Shown: piece by piece, positions 1-5,869 of the stretch
Layout of the letters: each line of letters begins with the position of its first letter
Position numbering within the stretch: position 1 is the stretch's first letter
Assembly: GCA_021778935.1 (NCBI GenBank)
Contig: JAJYBQ010000137.1
Location: 1-6,814 of the forward strand
Source: Pseudomonadota bacterium
GTDB taxonomy: Bacteria > Pseudomonadota > Gammaproteobacteria > Burkholderiales > Burkholderiaceae
Reading direction: 5' to 3'
Length of the DNA stretch: 6,814 bases
Made by a program: the position numbers and the translations under genes
Notes under the pieces: model-generated
Databases searched by the model: none
Told to the model about the DNA's origin: nothing
Seen by the model: only the letters and a program-made list of their open reading frames with translations

Positions 1-6
1 CGCACC

Positions 7-1260
7 ATGCCGCATTCCGATCTCGCCGGGGCCGCGCGCACCGGCATGGGCTTCAAAGAATTCGTCGCCTTCATCGCCGCCGTCATGGCGACGAATGCCC
101 TGGCCATCGACACCATGCTGCCGGCGCTGCCGCTCATCGGCCGGGCGCTCCACATTGCCCACGACAACGACCGTCAGTGGATCGTCACCGCGTACTTGCT
201 GGGTTTCGGCATGGCGCAACTCGTGTACGGCACGCTGGCCGACCGCTACGGCCGGCGGCCCGTGCTGTTCGTCGCGCTCGTCCTCTACGCCTTGTTCAGT
301 GTCTTTGCCGGCATGGCCGATTCGCTGCGCACGATGCTTCTCGCACGGGTGCTGCAGGGCATCGGCGCGGCCGGTACGCGTGTGCTCGCGGTGTCGATCG
401 TGCGCGATCGCTACGCGGGCCGGCAGATGGCGCGCGTGATGTCGCTCGCGTTCCTGGTCTTTTTCGCGGTTCCGGTGGCGGCGCCCTCGATCGGCCAGCT
501 CGTCATGCTGTTCGAACCCTGGCGCGCGGTCTTTCACCTGCTTGCGCTGTTCGGCGGCGCAGTCGCGGTGTGGGGCGCCGTACGCCTGCCCGAAACCCTG
601 CACGAATCCGACCGGCTGCGCATCGAAATCCCACGGATCGCCGCGGCGTTCCGGGAGTGCGTGTCGGACCGCAAGGCCGTCGGATACACCTTCGCACAGG
701 CCATCCTCTTCGGTGGCCTGCTGGGATACATCAACGCGGCGCAGCAGATTTTCACCGACGTCTATCACGTGCCTTCGCGATTCCCGGTCTTCTTCGGCTG
801 CACCGCGGCATTCCTGGCGGCGGCATCGCTGCTCAACGCGCGCATTGTCGGGCGGCTCGGCATGCACCGCGTTTCGCACGCGGCGTTGTTCGGATATGTC
901 GCCGTCGCGGCATCGCATGTGGTGATCGCCCGGCTGGGCGGCGACACCCTGTGGGTGTTCGCCGGGGCGCAGGCCTTGATCCTGTTTTGCATCGGCTTGA
1001 TCGGCCCCAATTTTGGCGCGCTTGCCATGGAATCCATGGGGCATGTCGCGGGCACCGCATCGTCGCTGCAGGGTTTCGTCACCTCGGTCGGTGGCGCCTT
1101 GGTGGGATTCGCGATCGGCCAGCAATTCGACGGCACGACCCTGCCGATCTGCGTCGGCTATCTTGCTGTGGCGGTCTCGGCGTTGGCGATCGTGATCGCC
1201 ACCGAAAACGGTCGCTTGTTCCGCTCGACCCCGCCAGCCGCCGCAGTCGACGTGGCGTAA
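7..1260 (+). CDS. MFS drug-resistance transporter, Bcr/CflA type (DHA1 family)
   Basis: A 417-residue inner-membrane transporter of the major facilitator superfamily, predicted to export small molecules or drugs by proton antiport. The sequence shows a helix with DTMLPALP at residues 35-42, the loop 2-3 motif LADRYGRRPVLF at 78-89, helix 4 with RVLQGIGAAG at 114-123, then DRYAGRQMARVMS at 134-146 and an APSIGQ segment at 159-164 where family members usually have APxxGG. VRLPETL at 192-198 precedes the central cytoplasmic loop. These are the Bcr/CflA hallmarks, and the length is normal for the family (about 400). Only six bases precede the ATG, so its ribosome-binding site cannot be judged; an in-frame ATG at 46 is a possible shorter start. 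The hydrophilic tail after the last helix is short and Ala/Pro/Val-rich. The FAD oxidoreductase follows after 47 nt on the same strand, so co-transcription is likely. The substrate cannot be told from sequence. Confidence 0.9.
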   Translation: MPHSDLAGAARTGMGFKEFVAFIAAVMATNALAIDTMLPALPLIGRALHIAHDNDRQWIVTAYLLGFGMAQLVYGTLADRYGRRPVLFVALVLYALFSVFAGMADSLRTMLLARVLQGIGAAGTRVLAVSIVRDRYAGRQMARVMSLAFLVFFAVPVAAPSIGQLVMLFEPWRAVFHLLALFGGAVAVWGAVRLPETLHESDRLRIEIPRIAAAFRECVSDRKAVGYTFAQAILFGGLLGYINAAQQIFTDVYHVPSRFPVFFGCTAAFLAAASLLNARIVGRLGMHRVSHAALFGYVAVAASHVVIARLGGDTLWVFAGAQALILFCIGLIGPNFGALAMESMGHVAGTASSLQGFVTSVGGALVGFAIGQQFDGTTLPICVGYLAVAVSALAIVIATENGRLFRSTPPAAAVDVA

Positions 1261-1307
1261 AGTCCTCCCGATACAGGAACCCGGTTCGGCGGAGGCGCGA
1301 GCAATCG

Positions 1308-2366
1308 ATGAAAATCGGCGTCGTCGGCGGTGGCATCAATGGCCTGTGTTGCGCCTGGGAGTTGGCGCGGCAGGGCCACGCCGTTCGCCTGTTCGAGCGC
1401 GATCGCCTGATGCAGGCCACCAGCCGGGCCACATCCAAGCTCCTGCACGGGGGGCTGCGCTATATCGAGAACGGCGAATTCCGTCTGGTGCGCGAGGCGT
1501 TGCACGAGCGCGATGCCTGGTTGCGACGCGCGCCCGAACTGGCCCGCCCCTTGCGCCTGATTGTGCCGCAATACGCCGGCGGCCGGCGCGGGCGCCTGAC
1601 GATCGGGCTGGGCCTGTGGATCTATGACCGGCTCGCCGGCGACAGCGCACTCCCCGGCCACCGTCATCTTCGCGCCCCGGAGCTGTTGCAGCGCCTTTCG
1701 GACTTGCGTCCGGACGGGTTGCAGGGGGGGTACGAATTTTCCGACGCCCAGATGGACGATTACCGGCTCGGGCTGTGGGTTGCGGAGCAGGCGAGGCAGG
1801 CGGGGGCCCGGATCGGCGAGGGCGAGGAGGTGATCCGCTGCGACGAGGAGGGCGGCGTGCACACGACGGCCGGCGCGCACCGGTTCGACCGCGTGCTCAA
1901 TGTCGCCGGCCCGTGGGCGGGAGAGTTGCTGCGCCGCAGCGGGCTCACCGCACCGGTTCGCCTCGACCTGGTCCGGGGCAGCCACTTGGTGCTCGAACGC
2001 GCGTGCGAGCAGGCGCTCCTGCTCGAGGTCCCCGGCGAGAAACGGATCTTTTTCGTGCTTCCGTGGCAGGGACACACCCTGGTCGGCACCACCGAAGTGC
2101 GCCAGAGTCTCGACGAAGCGATCTTGCCCAGCGCCGAGGAAGAGCATTATCTGCTGCGTGCGTACGGCCACTATTTCCCGGCGGAAACGCCCACAGTTGC
2201 GGGGCGCTTCGCGGGTGTGCGGCCTCTCCTCGGCGGCGCCGCCAGCCCGAGCGACGCGAGCCGGGAATACGTCATCCACCGCAGCGGCCGGCTGATCACC
2301 GTCTTCGGAGGCAAGTGGACCACCGCGATGGCCTTGGCGCGCCGGGTCGCAGGCGTGGCGTCCTGA
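1308..2366 (+). CDS. GlpD-like FAD-dependent oxidoreductase, short form without C-terminal domain
   Basis: A 352-residue flavoprotein of the DAO/GlpD superfamily. It opens directly with the FAD-binding beta-alpha-beta unit: GxGxxG at residues 7-12 and the acidic E30 at the end of strand 2. GlpD-like signatures follow: SKLLHGGLRY at 43-52, NVAGPWAG at 198-205, the barrel segment FFVLPWQGHTLVGTT at 248-262, AGVRPL at 302-307 and GGKWTTA at 334-340. The protein ends just after this last motif, whereas typical GlpD glycerol-3-phosphate dehydrogenases run to about 500 residues with a further helical C-terminal domain. I see no frameshift or remnant of that domain downstream, so this looks like a natural short paralogue, not a truncation. 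A GGAGG at 1291-1295 lies 12 nt before the ATG. The reading frame is open upstream into the transporter gene, but that part is only a shadow. Glycerol 3-phosphate is a plausible substrate by homology; another 2-hydroxyacid or polyol phosphate is possible. Confidence 0.85.
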   Translation: MKIGVVGGGINGLCCAWELARQGHAVRLFERDRLMQATSRATSKLLHGGLRYIENGEFRLVREALHERDAWLRRAPELARPLRLIVPQYAGGRRGRLTIGLGLWIYDRLAGDSALPGHRHLRAPELLQRLSDLRPDGLQGGYEFSDAQMDDYRLGLWVAEQARQAGARIGEGEEVIRCDEEGGVHTTAGAHRFDRVLNVAGPWAGELLRRSGLTAPVRLDLVRGSHLVLERACEQALLLEVPGEKRIFFVLPWQGHTLVGTTEVRQSLDEAILPSAEEEHYLLRAYGHYFPAETPTVAGRFAGVRPLLGGAASPSDASREYVIHRSGRLITVFGGKWTTAMALARRVAGVAS

Positions 2367-2437
2367 ACCGCCGGCAGGCCGACGCGGGAGCATTCCGGCC
2401 GGATTCGATTACCCTTGCAACCCGACCTTCTGCCTCG

Positions 2438-2491
2438 CCGGCATGCCTGTGCGGGTCGGTTCCGCATGCCGGGCGAATCCCGGCGCGGGAT
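2438..2491 (+). promoter_or_regulatory. Two hairpins in the 182-nt gap before the small membrane protein gene
   Basis: The gap 2367-2548 has no gene that I can support. It holds a 9-bp inverted repeat, CCGGCATGC at 2438-2446 and GCATGCCGG at 2464-2472 with a 17-nt loop, followed at once by a second hairpin, ATCCCG at 2477-2482 and CGGGAT at 2486-2491 with a 3-nt loop. Neither is followed by a T run, so they do not look like a rho-independent terminator for the flavoprotein gene. They could be 5' untranslated structure of the small gene, or a protein-binding palindrome. I found no convincing -35/-10 pair. The stems are seen; the role is not known. Confidence 0.35.
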
Positions 2492-2513
2492 CGCGCAGGG
2501 CCTCCGGGCGGAA

Positions 2514-2548
2514 TCTTGGTGAGGAGAAAATCCTGGTGAGGAGTAAAA
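2514..2548 (+). repeat. Tandem duplication of a Shine-Dalgarno block
   Basis: Two imperfect copies of a 17-18 nt unit lie head to tail: TCTTGGTGAGGAGAAAA at 2514-2530 and TCCTGGTGAGGAGTAAAA at 2531-2548. Each contains the strong ribosome-binding core GAGGAG (2521-2526 and 2538-2543). The second core sits 5 nt before the ATG at 2549 and sets that start. The first core is 9 nt before an out-of-frame GTG at 2536. The copies differ by one substitution and one inserted T. The block ends exactly at the start codon, which suggests slippage duplication at the translation start. Confidence 0.75.
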
Positions 2549-2677
2549 ATGTCGTCCTTTCGGCTTGGCGTATTGGCCATAGGCCTTGTGGTCATTCTCA
2601 TGCCCATCCTTTTTCTGGCCGCTTCGGTTTGGGATTTCCTGAAATCGAAATGGAGCGCAAAGGACGAAAAGAAGTGA
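2549..2677 (+). CDS. 42-residue single-pass membrane protein, function unknown
   Basis: I do not recognise this small protein. It begins MSSFRLGVLAIGLV, has one strongly hydrophobic segment at about residues 6-28 (with P19 in the middle and W28 at its edge), and ends in a charged, lysine-rich tail FLKSKWSAKDEKK. One Arg at position 5 before the helix and several Lys after it give no simple inside/outside answer. Support for translation comes from GAGGAG 5 nt before the ATG, an A-rich spacer, and an amino-acid make-up that reads as a membrane helix in this frame only. It stands 182 nt after the flavoprotein gene and 94 nt before the tauE fragment, so it could be its own unit or ride on readthrough. 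Small proteins of this shape often sit beside larger membrane complexes, but no partner is visible here. Confidence 0.6.
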   Translation: MSSFRLGVLAIGLVVILMPILFLAASVWDFLKSKWSAKDEKK

Positions 2678-2771
2678 CTGGCGTGCAGTAGCCGGCGAAG
2701 TTCCGCCGCAGCGTGCCGCGGCGTGGCGATTCCCGCTCCGGAGCGTCGGCCGCACACCACACGATAAGCCG

Positions 2772-2954
2772 ATGGACCCGACCTCGCTGTATGTAGTCTC
2801 GATAGCCTTCATCGCAGCCCTCGTCCGCTCGACGTTCGGGTTCGGTGAGGCGCTGTTCGCCGTCCCGCTGCTGGCCTTGTGGCTGCCGCTCAAAATCGTT
2901 ACGCCGCTGGTTGTGCTGCTTTCGATCACGATCGCGGGAAGTGTGGTTGCGCAG
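2772..2954 (+). pseudogene. N-terminal fragment of a TauE/SafE-family permease
   Basis: The first 61 codons encode a convincing start of a TauE/SafE (sulfite/organosulfonate exporter-like) membrane protein: MDPTSLYVVSIAFIAALVR, then the family's glycine motif as STFGFGEALFAVPLLAL at residues 20-36, then a second helix VTPLVVLLSITIAGSVVAQ at 43-61. Full proteins of this family have about 250-280 residues and 7-8 helices in two repeats. Here the homology stops after Q61. The frame stays open to 3185 but the added 76 residues are Arg/Pro-rich, carry no helices, run through the stem-rich stretch downstream and overlap the end of rmuC. No later part of the gene is seen on either strand. The start has no good Shine-Dalgarno. 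The 94-nt gap before it contains a 6-bp GC hairpin (2704-2709 with 2718-2723) and a 12-bp palindrome (2734-2745). Confidence 0.75.
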
Positions 2955-3087
2955 ACCACAGAGGATGGTAGGCCCGAAAGGCCGAAGGTTGCCCGTCGTT
3001 ACTTCGTTGTCGTATCCGGCCCACGCTTCGTACGAAGACACCCACCTACAACGATCCGGGATCCGAAGAGGGGAGCGCCGGGCAACC
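2942..3087. other. Stem-rich non-coding segment at the tauE break point
   Basis: The stretch between the end of tauE homology and the end of rmuC contains nested inverted repeats. From left to right: TGTGGT/ACCACA (2942-2947 with 2955-2960, still partly in tauE); GGCC-CGAAA-GGCC at 2971-2983; an outer pair GGTTGCCCG/CGGGCAACC (2987-2995 with 3079-3087), which continues by two pairs after one mismatch; an inner pair TCGTTGT/ACAACGA (3004-3010 with 3048-3054); and a 12-bp palindrome CTTCGTACGAAG at 3026-3037. The pairs are properly nested, so either strand could fold into one long branched hairpin. G+C is 62 of 100 bases over 2981-3080, and 28 of 50 over 3001-3050, lower than the coding DNA around it. 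I do not recognise a known RNA family, riboswitch or attC site. It could be a small palindromic mobile element, a structured RNA, or the 3' end structure of rmuC; no T run follows on either strand. Confidence 0.5.
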
Positions 3088-3105
3088 CACCAGTCTTCCG
3101 CGTGC

Positions 3106-4407
3106 TCACACCTCGTCGGCGGGTGACTCTCCACTCGCCAGCGCCGTGTCGACGGTTTGCGGCGCGATCCGCTTGGTCGGCTTGATGCCCAGCTCCCGCA
3201 GCATTTCCGCCTGCCGGATCGCGTTGCCGCGGCCGGATACGAGTTTCCGCTCCGCGCTCGAGTAGGCGTTCTGCGCGGCGGCAAGGCGGTCGCCGACGAG
3301 ACGCAGGTCGTCGACGAATCCCGCAAGCTTGTCGTACAGTTCCGCGCCGCGGCGGGCGATCTCCTGCGCGTTGCGGCTTTGCTGTTCCTGCCGCCACAGA
3401 TGCGCGACCGTTCGCACGACGAAGAGCAGTGTGGACGGGCTGACCAGCAGCACGTTGCGCTGCCATGCGTCCAGGAAGAGTTCCTCATCGGCGCCCACAG
3501 CGAGCAGGAAGGCGGGTTCGATCGGAACGAACATCAGCACGAAATCGACGCCGTCGGCGCCGTAGAGCAACTGGTAGTCCTTGCCCGCGAGACTGCGCAG
3601 GTGGCTGCGCACGGAATCGAGGTGCTCGGCGATCGCCGCCTTGCGCTCGGCTTCGGTTTCGGCTGCGGCGTAGCGGTCGTACGCCACCAGGGAAACCTTC
3701 GCGTCGACCACCAGCTTGCGGCCGCCGGGCAGTTCGATCACCACGTCGGGCTGCAGGCGCCTGCCGTCCGCCGCCACCTCGGAAACCTGCGTCGCGTATT
3801 CGAAGCCTTTGCGCAGCCCCGAGGCTTCCAGCACGCGCTCCAGGATGTATTCGCCCCAGGCACCTTGCGTCTTCGACGACCCCTTGAGGGCGGACGTCAG
3901 ATTCTTTGCGTCGGCGCTCAGCGTCTGATTGAGCGCCACGAGCTGTCGTAGCTGTTCGGCCAGCGCGCTGCGGTCCTTGCCTTCCTGGACGTAGACCTCC
4001 TCGACCTTGGACTGGAACTCGCCGATCCGCGCCCGCAGGGGGTCGAGCAGCTGCCCGAGATTGAGCCGGTTCTGCTCGGTGAACCGGGTCGATTTCTCTT
4101 CGAGGATGTCGTTGGCCAGCGCCTTGAACTGATGGCTCAGCGCTTCCTTCGCGTCCGCGAGCAGCTGCAGCTTTTCCGCGGCGCTCCGCCGTTCGGCGTC
4201 GAGCAGGACCTGCAGCGCCCTGCGTTCGCCTTCGAGCGTCGCGCGTTCGCGGCCGGCGCGGTCCAGTTGCTCCCGCCATTGCGCGGACTCAACCTTGGCG
4301 GCGCGAATTTGCGATGCCGCGGCACGCCATGTCGCAAACCCGCCCGCCGCGAATCCGATGAGACCCGCGGTCAATCCTGCGGCCAGTTCGCCGGTTCCGA
4401 ATGTCAT
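3106..4407 (-). CDS. rmuC: DNA recombination protein RmuC
   Basis: A 433-residue RmuC homologue. In E. coli, RmuC is thought to limit rearrangements at short inverted repeats, and it is a predicted membrane-tethered nuclease. In order: a single N-terminal helix (about residues 7-24), a long coiled coil rich in Glu, Arg and Ala (about 33-165), then the RmuC core. The core shows KGSSKTQGAWGEYILERVLE (175-194), a PD-(D/E)xK-like pair with PD at 220-221 and DAK at 235-237, KDYQLLYGADGVDFVLMFVP at 276-295, and LVSPSTLLFVVRTVAHLWRQ at 321-340. The length fits the family. The ATG at 4407 overlaps the methyltransferase stop as ATGA, which suggests translational coupling. A GTG six bases earlier (4413) lies 5 nt after AGGAG and is a real alternative start; the ATG is 11 nt from it. 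No terminator with a T run follows. Confidence 0.92.
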   Translation of the reverse strand: MTFGTGELAAGLTAGLIGFAAGGFATWRAAASQIRAAKVESAQWREQLDRAGRERATLEGERRALQVLLDAERRSAAEKLQLLADAKEALSHQFKALANDILEEKSTRFTEQNRLNLGQLLDPLRARIGEFQSKVEEVYVQEGKDRSALAEQLRQLVALNQTLSADAKNLTSALKGSSKTQGAWGEYILERVLEASGLRKGFEYATQVSEVAADGRRLQPDVVIELPGGRKLVVDAKVSLVAYDRYAAAETEAERKAAIAEHLDSVRSHLRSLAGKDYQLLYGADGVDFVLMFVPIEPAFLLAVGADEELFLDAWQRNVLLVSPSTLLFVVRTVAHLWRQEQQSRNAQEIARRGAELYDKLAGFVDDLRLVGDRLAAAQNAYSSAERKLVSGRGNAIRQAEMLRELGIKPTKRIAPQTVDTALASGESPADEV

Positions 4408-5195
4408 ATGCACGGAAACTCCTGGGCCGGGAATGCCCAATACAGCCCGGTCCGGATCGTAAACGAGCCGTCCTCCTCGTATCCCAGGGCTTGCCGCACC
4501 TCCGCCGGGGCGTCGGTCTGCAGGCGGCGGATCATCGCGACGGCGTCCGGCGGCGTCCGCATTCGTTCGACCCAGGAGGCGAACTCGAGGCGCAGAGGCC
4601 AGGTGTCGTGCGCAGTCACGGTGAAGCCCGCCGCCGTCAACATGGCCTGCCATTGGCGCGGGGCGTGGCTGCGCACGTGCGAGCGGTCGCGCAGCAGTTC
4701 GATCGTTTGCAGATGGGTATCCGCGAGCGGGTCGTCCTCGCCTTCCGTGTCGATCATCAGCAGATGTCCGCCCGGCTTCAGGACGCGGCGCATTTCCCGC
4801 AACGCGACCTCGATCCGCCGCCAATGATGCGCGCTCTTGCGTGAGCACACGAGGTCGAAGGATTCGTCCGCGAACGGCAGACGGTCGCCTGCGCCTTCCA
4901 CGGTTTCGACCTGCGGCAGATGCCGTGCCGCCGCCGCATCGCGCACGACCGCCAGCATCCCGGGCGCCGGGTCGAGCGCCACGACCCGGGCAAAGTCCGG
5001 CGCGATCGCAAAGCTCAGATGCCCGGCGCCGCAACCCACGTCGAGGGCGGCGGCCGTCCCGGCTCTCCCGGTTGCGTGCCGGGCCAGTTCCTGCGCGCGG
5101 ACGAGATCCGGGCCCTGCGCATGGACCGCGCTGGTCAGATAGGCGCGCGCCTGCGCGTCGAATTGCGCCAATACCGTCTGCTCATGCGTCGACAT
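4404..5195 (-). CDS. Class I SAM-dependent methyltransferase (Methyltransf_11 type)
   Basis: A 263-residue soluble methyltransferase. Motif I, the SAM-binding glycine loop, is LDVGCGAGH at residues 51-59; the motif II acidic residue is D75 in ALDPAPGM; GAGDRLPFADESFDLV at 101-116 is the adenine-contacting and post-strand-4 region; VLKPGGHLLMID at 138-149 is the post-motif III beta strand. An SRKSAHHW segment (118-125) follows strand 4 as in the YcgJ/UbiE-like group. The substrate is unknown; small molecules are usual for this type. The C-terminal third (about 150-263) is the likely substrate cap. The ATG at 5195 is set by AAAGGAG ending 7 nt upstream. The longer open frame upstream encodes leuA remnants, not part of this enzyme. 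Its stop overlaps the rmuC start by 4 nt, so the two are made from one transcript, and its own start lies inside the end of the leuA remnant frame. Confidence 0.88.
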   Translation of the reverse strand: MSTHEQTVLAQFDAQARAYLTSAVHAQGPDLVRAQELARHATGRAGTAAALDVGCGAGHLSFAIAPDFARVVALDPAPGMLAVVRDAAAARHLPQVETVEGAGDRLPFADESFDLVCSRKSAHHWRRIEVALREMRRVLKPGGHLLMIDTEGEDDPLADTHLQTIELLRDRSHVRSHAPRQWQAMLTAAGFTVTAHDTWPLRLEFASWVERMRTPPDAVAMIRRLQTDAPAEVRQALGYEEDGSFTIRTGLYWAFPAQEFPCI

Positions 5196-5619
5196 GGGAT
5201 TGCTCCTTTCCCGATCGGTAGTCTTCGAACAGTTGCCGCAGCGTCTCCGGGCCGATCTCGGTTGCGGTGGCGTCGGCATGCCGGTGCACTCCTCGTAGCA
5301 GCGCGCGATCGCCGGCAGATCCGAGAAATCCAGCCCGGGTGCGATGCCCCGGGTGTAGAGGTTCATGGCCAGGGTGATGAGGTCGCCGTTGCCGAACAGG
5401 CATCCCTCCACCCGTTGCGCGCCGGACATGGGTGACCTGCGCTTCGATGAAGCGCAGCTTCCGCGGTCGGCTCATCGGCTCGAACAACGCCTGGTTGCCG
5501 TCGCGCAGGTCGGTGGAAAGCCAGATCGGTGCCAGGCGGTGGGTGCGTGCCGGCCATTGCCGGTCGGCCAGGGAAACCGGCGGGAACGGCCGGTACTTCG
5601 TTTCAGGATTCGGAATCAT
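5182..5619 (-). pseudogene. leuA: Remnant of leuA (2-isopropylmalate synthase, long form) with several internal deletions
   Basis: Three well-kept pieces of LeuA appear in the right order. Piece 1 (5619 to about 5440) is the N terminus: IPNPETKYRPFPPVSLADRQ, APIWLSTDLRDGNQALFEPM with the catalytic RDGNQ, then RKLRF. Piece 2 (about 5429 to 5270), shifted by one frame, reads MSGAQRVEGCLFGNG then DLITLAMNLYTRGIAPGLDF. The ERTGN(V) block normally between GNG and DL is missing cleanly at 5385/5384. Piece 3 (about 5275 to 5215), back in the first frame, reads TEIGPETLRQLFED, which in long-form LeuA lies far downstream. Lost are most of the TIM barrel including the HxH metal site, the ERTGN loop and the whole regulatory domain: about 145 codons stay of a usual 550 or so. 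The protein cannot be an active synthase. The ATG at 5619 has GGGGGA just upstream. The frame stays open to a TGA at 5182, 14 nt inside the methyltransferase gene, so its translation may feed that gene. Confidence 0.85.
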
Positions 5620-5733
5620 CTTGTTTCCCCCGGGGAACAACGCGTTGCGCGCGGCGCAAGCCGCGTGCGAACCGGAACGGACCAGGTGTGCGCGTACCCC
5701 TGCGATGCTCCGGTGGGCGGAGCGCCGTTGTGC

Positions 5734-5812
5734 GGCCGGGGTCAGGGGGAAGTCAGAACGTCGCGGGGACGTCGTGGCGCGCAGGCAGACCCCGGCCCGG
5801 CGCTAGTCGGGC
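5734..5812 (-). promoter_or_regulatory. Candidate attenuator stems in the leuA leader
   Basis: On the transcript, GGCCGGGGTC (5797-5788, inside the leader frame just after the leucine codons) can pair perfectly over 10 bp with GACCCCGGCC (5743-5734, just after the leader stop). A competing hairpin, GCCCG (5812-5808) with CGGGC (5799-5795), overlaps both the leucine codons and the first arm, so only one can form. Further down come GCTCCG/CGGAGC (5723-5718 with 5712-5707) and a GC hairpin with a TTGC loop at 5665-5650. Mutually exclusive stems over Leu codons are what an attenuator needs, but no stem is followed by a proper U tract, so termination is not shown. The whole stretch 5620-5863 otherwise holds no gene. 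Confidence 0.4.
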
Positions 5813-5863
5813 CAGCAGCAGGGCGCAACGCAGGTTGCGGGGGGAGGGTGCGCGAGTAATCAC
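5753..5863 (-). CDS. Possible leucine-rich leader peptide (leuL-like), 36 residues
   Basis: Upstream of the leuA remnant, a short frame from GTG at 5863 reads VITRAPSPRNLRCALLLARL, with six leucines overall, including CTG-CTG-CTG at 5821-5813 followed by the rare codons CGA and CTA (5809-5804). It ends at TGA 5755-5753, 133 nt before the leuA ATG. Leucine-codon leader peptides control leu operons by attenuation in enterobacteria, and the competing stems around the codon run (see attenuator entry) fit that scheme. Against it: the start is GTG, there is no Shine-Dalgarno, and the predicted transcription start falls on or next to this codon, so translation would have to be leaderless or begin elsewhere. 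A second in-frame GTG lies at 5869. The codon run is seen; the role is inferred. Confidence 0.4.
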   Translation of the reverse strand: MITRAPSPRNLRCALLLARLAPGRGLPARHDVPATF

Positions 5864-5869
5864 CGCCAC

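Noticed and set aside
177..1307. Upstream extension of the flavoprotein frame through the transporter gene (729-codon frame)
   Set aside because: The extension is Arg/Ala/Gly-rich with no domain, antiparallel to clear MFS coding in another frame; family homology begins precisely at the ATG at 1308.
1158..2393. 411-codon minus-strand frame opposite the flavoprotein gene
   Set aside because: Typical high-GC shadow frame; composition and lack of motifs do not suggest a protein.
2704..2745. Rho-independent terminator after the small membrane gene
   Set aside because: GC-rich hairpin and palindrome are present but no T run follows.
2955..3105. Integron attC site, 6S RNA or known riboswitch
   Set aside because: The outer repeats do not fit the attC core consensus, and I could not match conserved bases of 6S RNA, tmRNA, guanidine or SAH riboswitches by eye.
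3157..3951. 264-codon plus-strand frame opposite rmuC
   Set aside because: Shadow of rmuC; the minus strand has all the RmuC motifs.
5196..5429. Longer 341-codon version of the methyltransferase starting at 5429
   Set aside because: The extra N-terminal 78 residues are LeuA remnant sequence followed by frameshifted residues; a strong Shine-Dalgarno sets the start at 5195.
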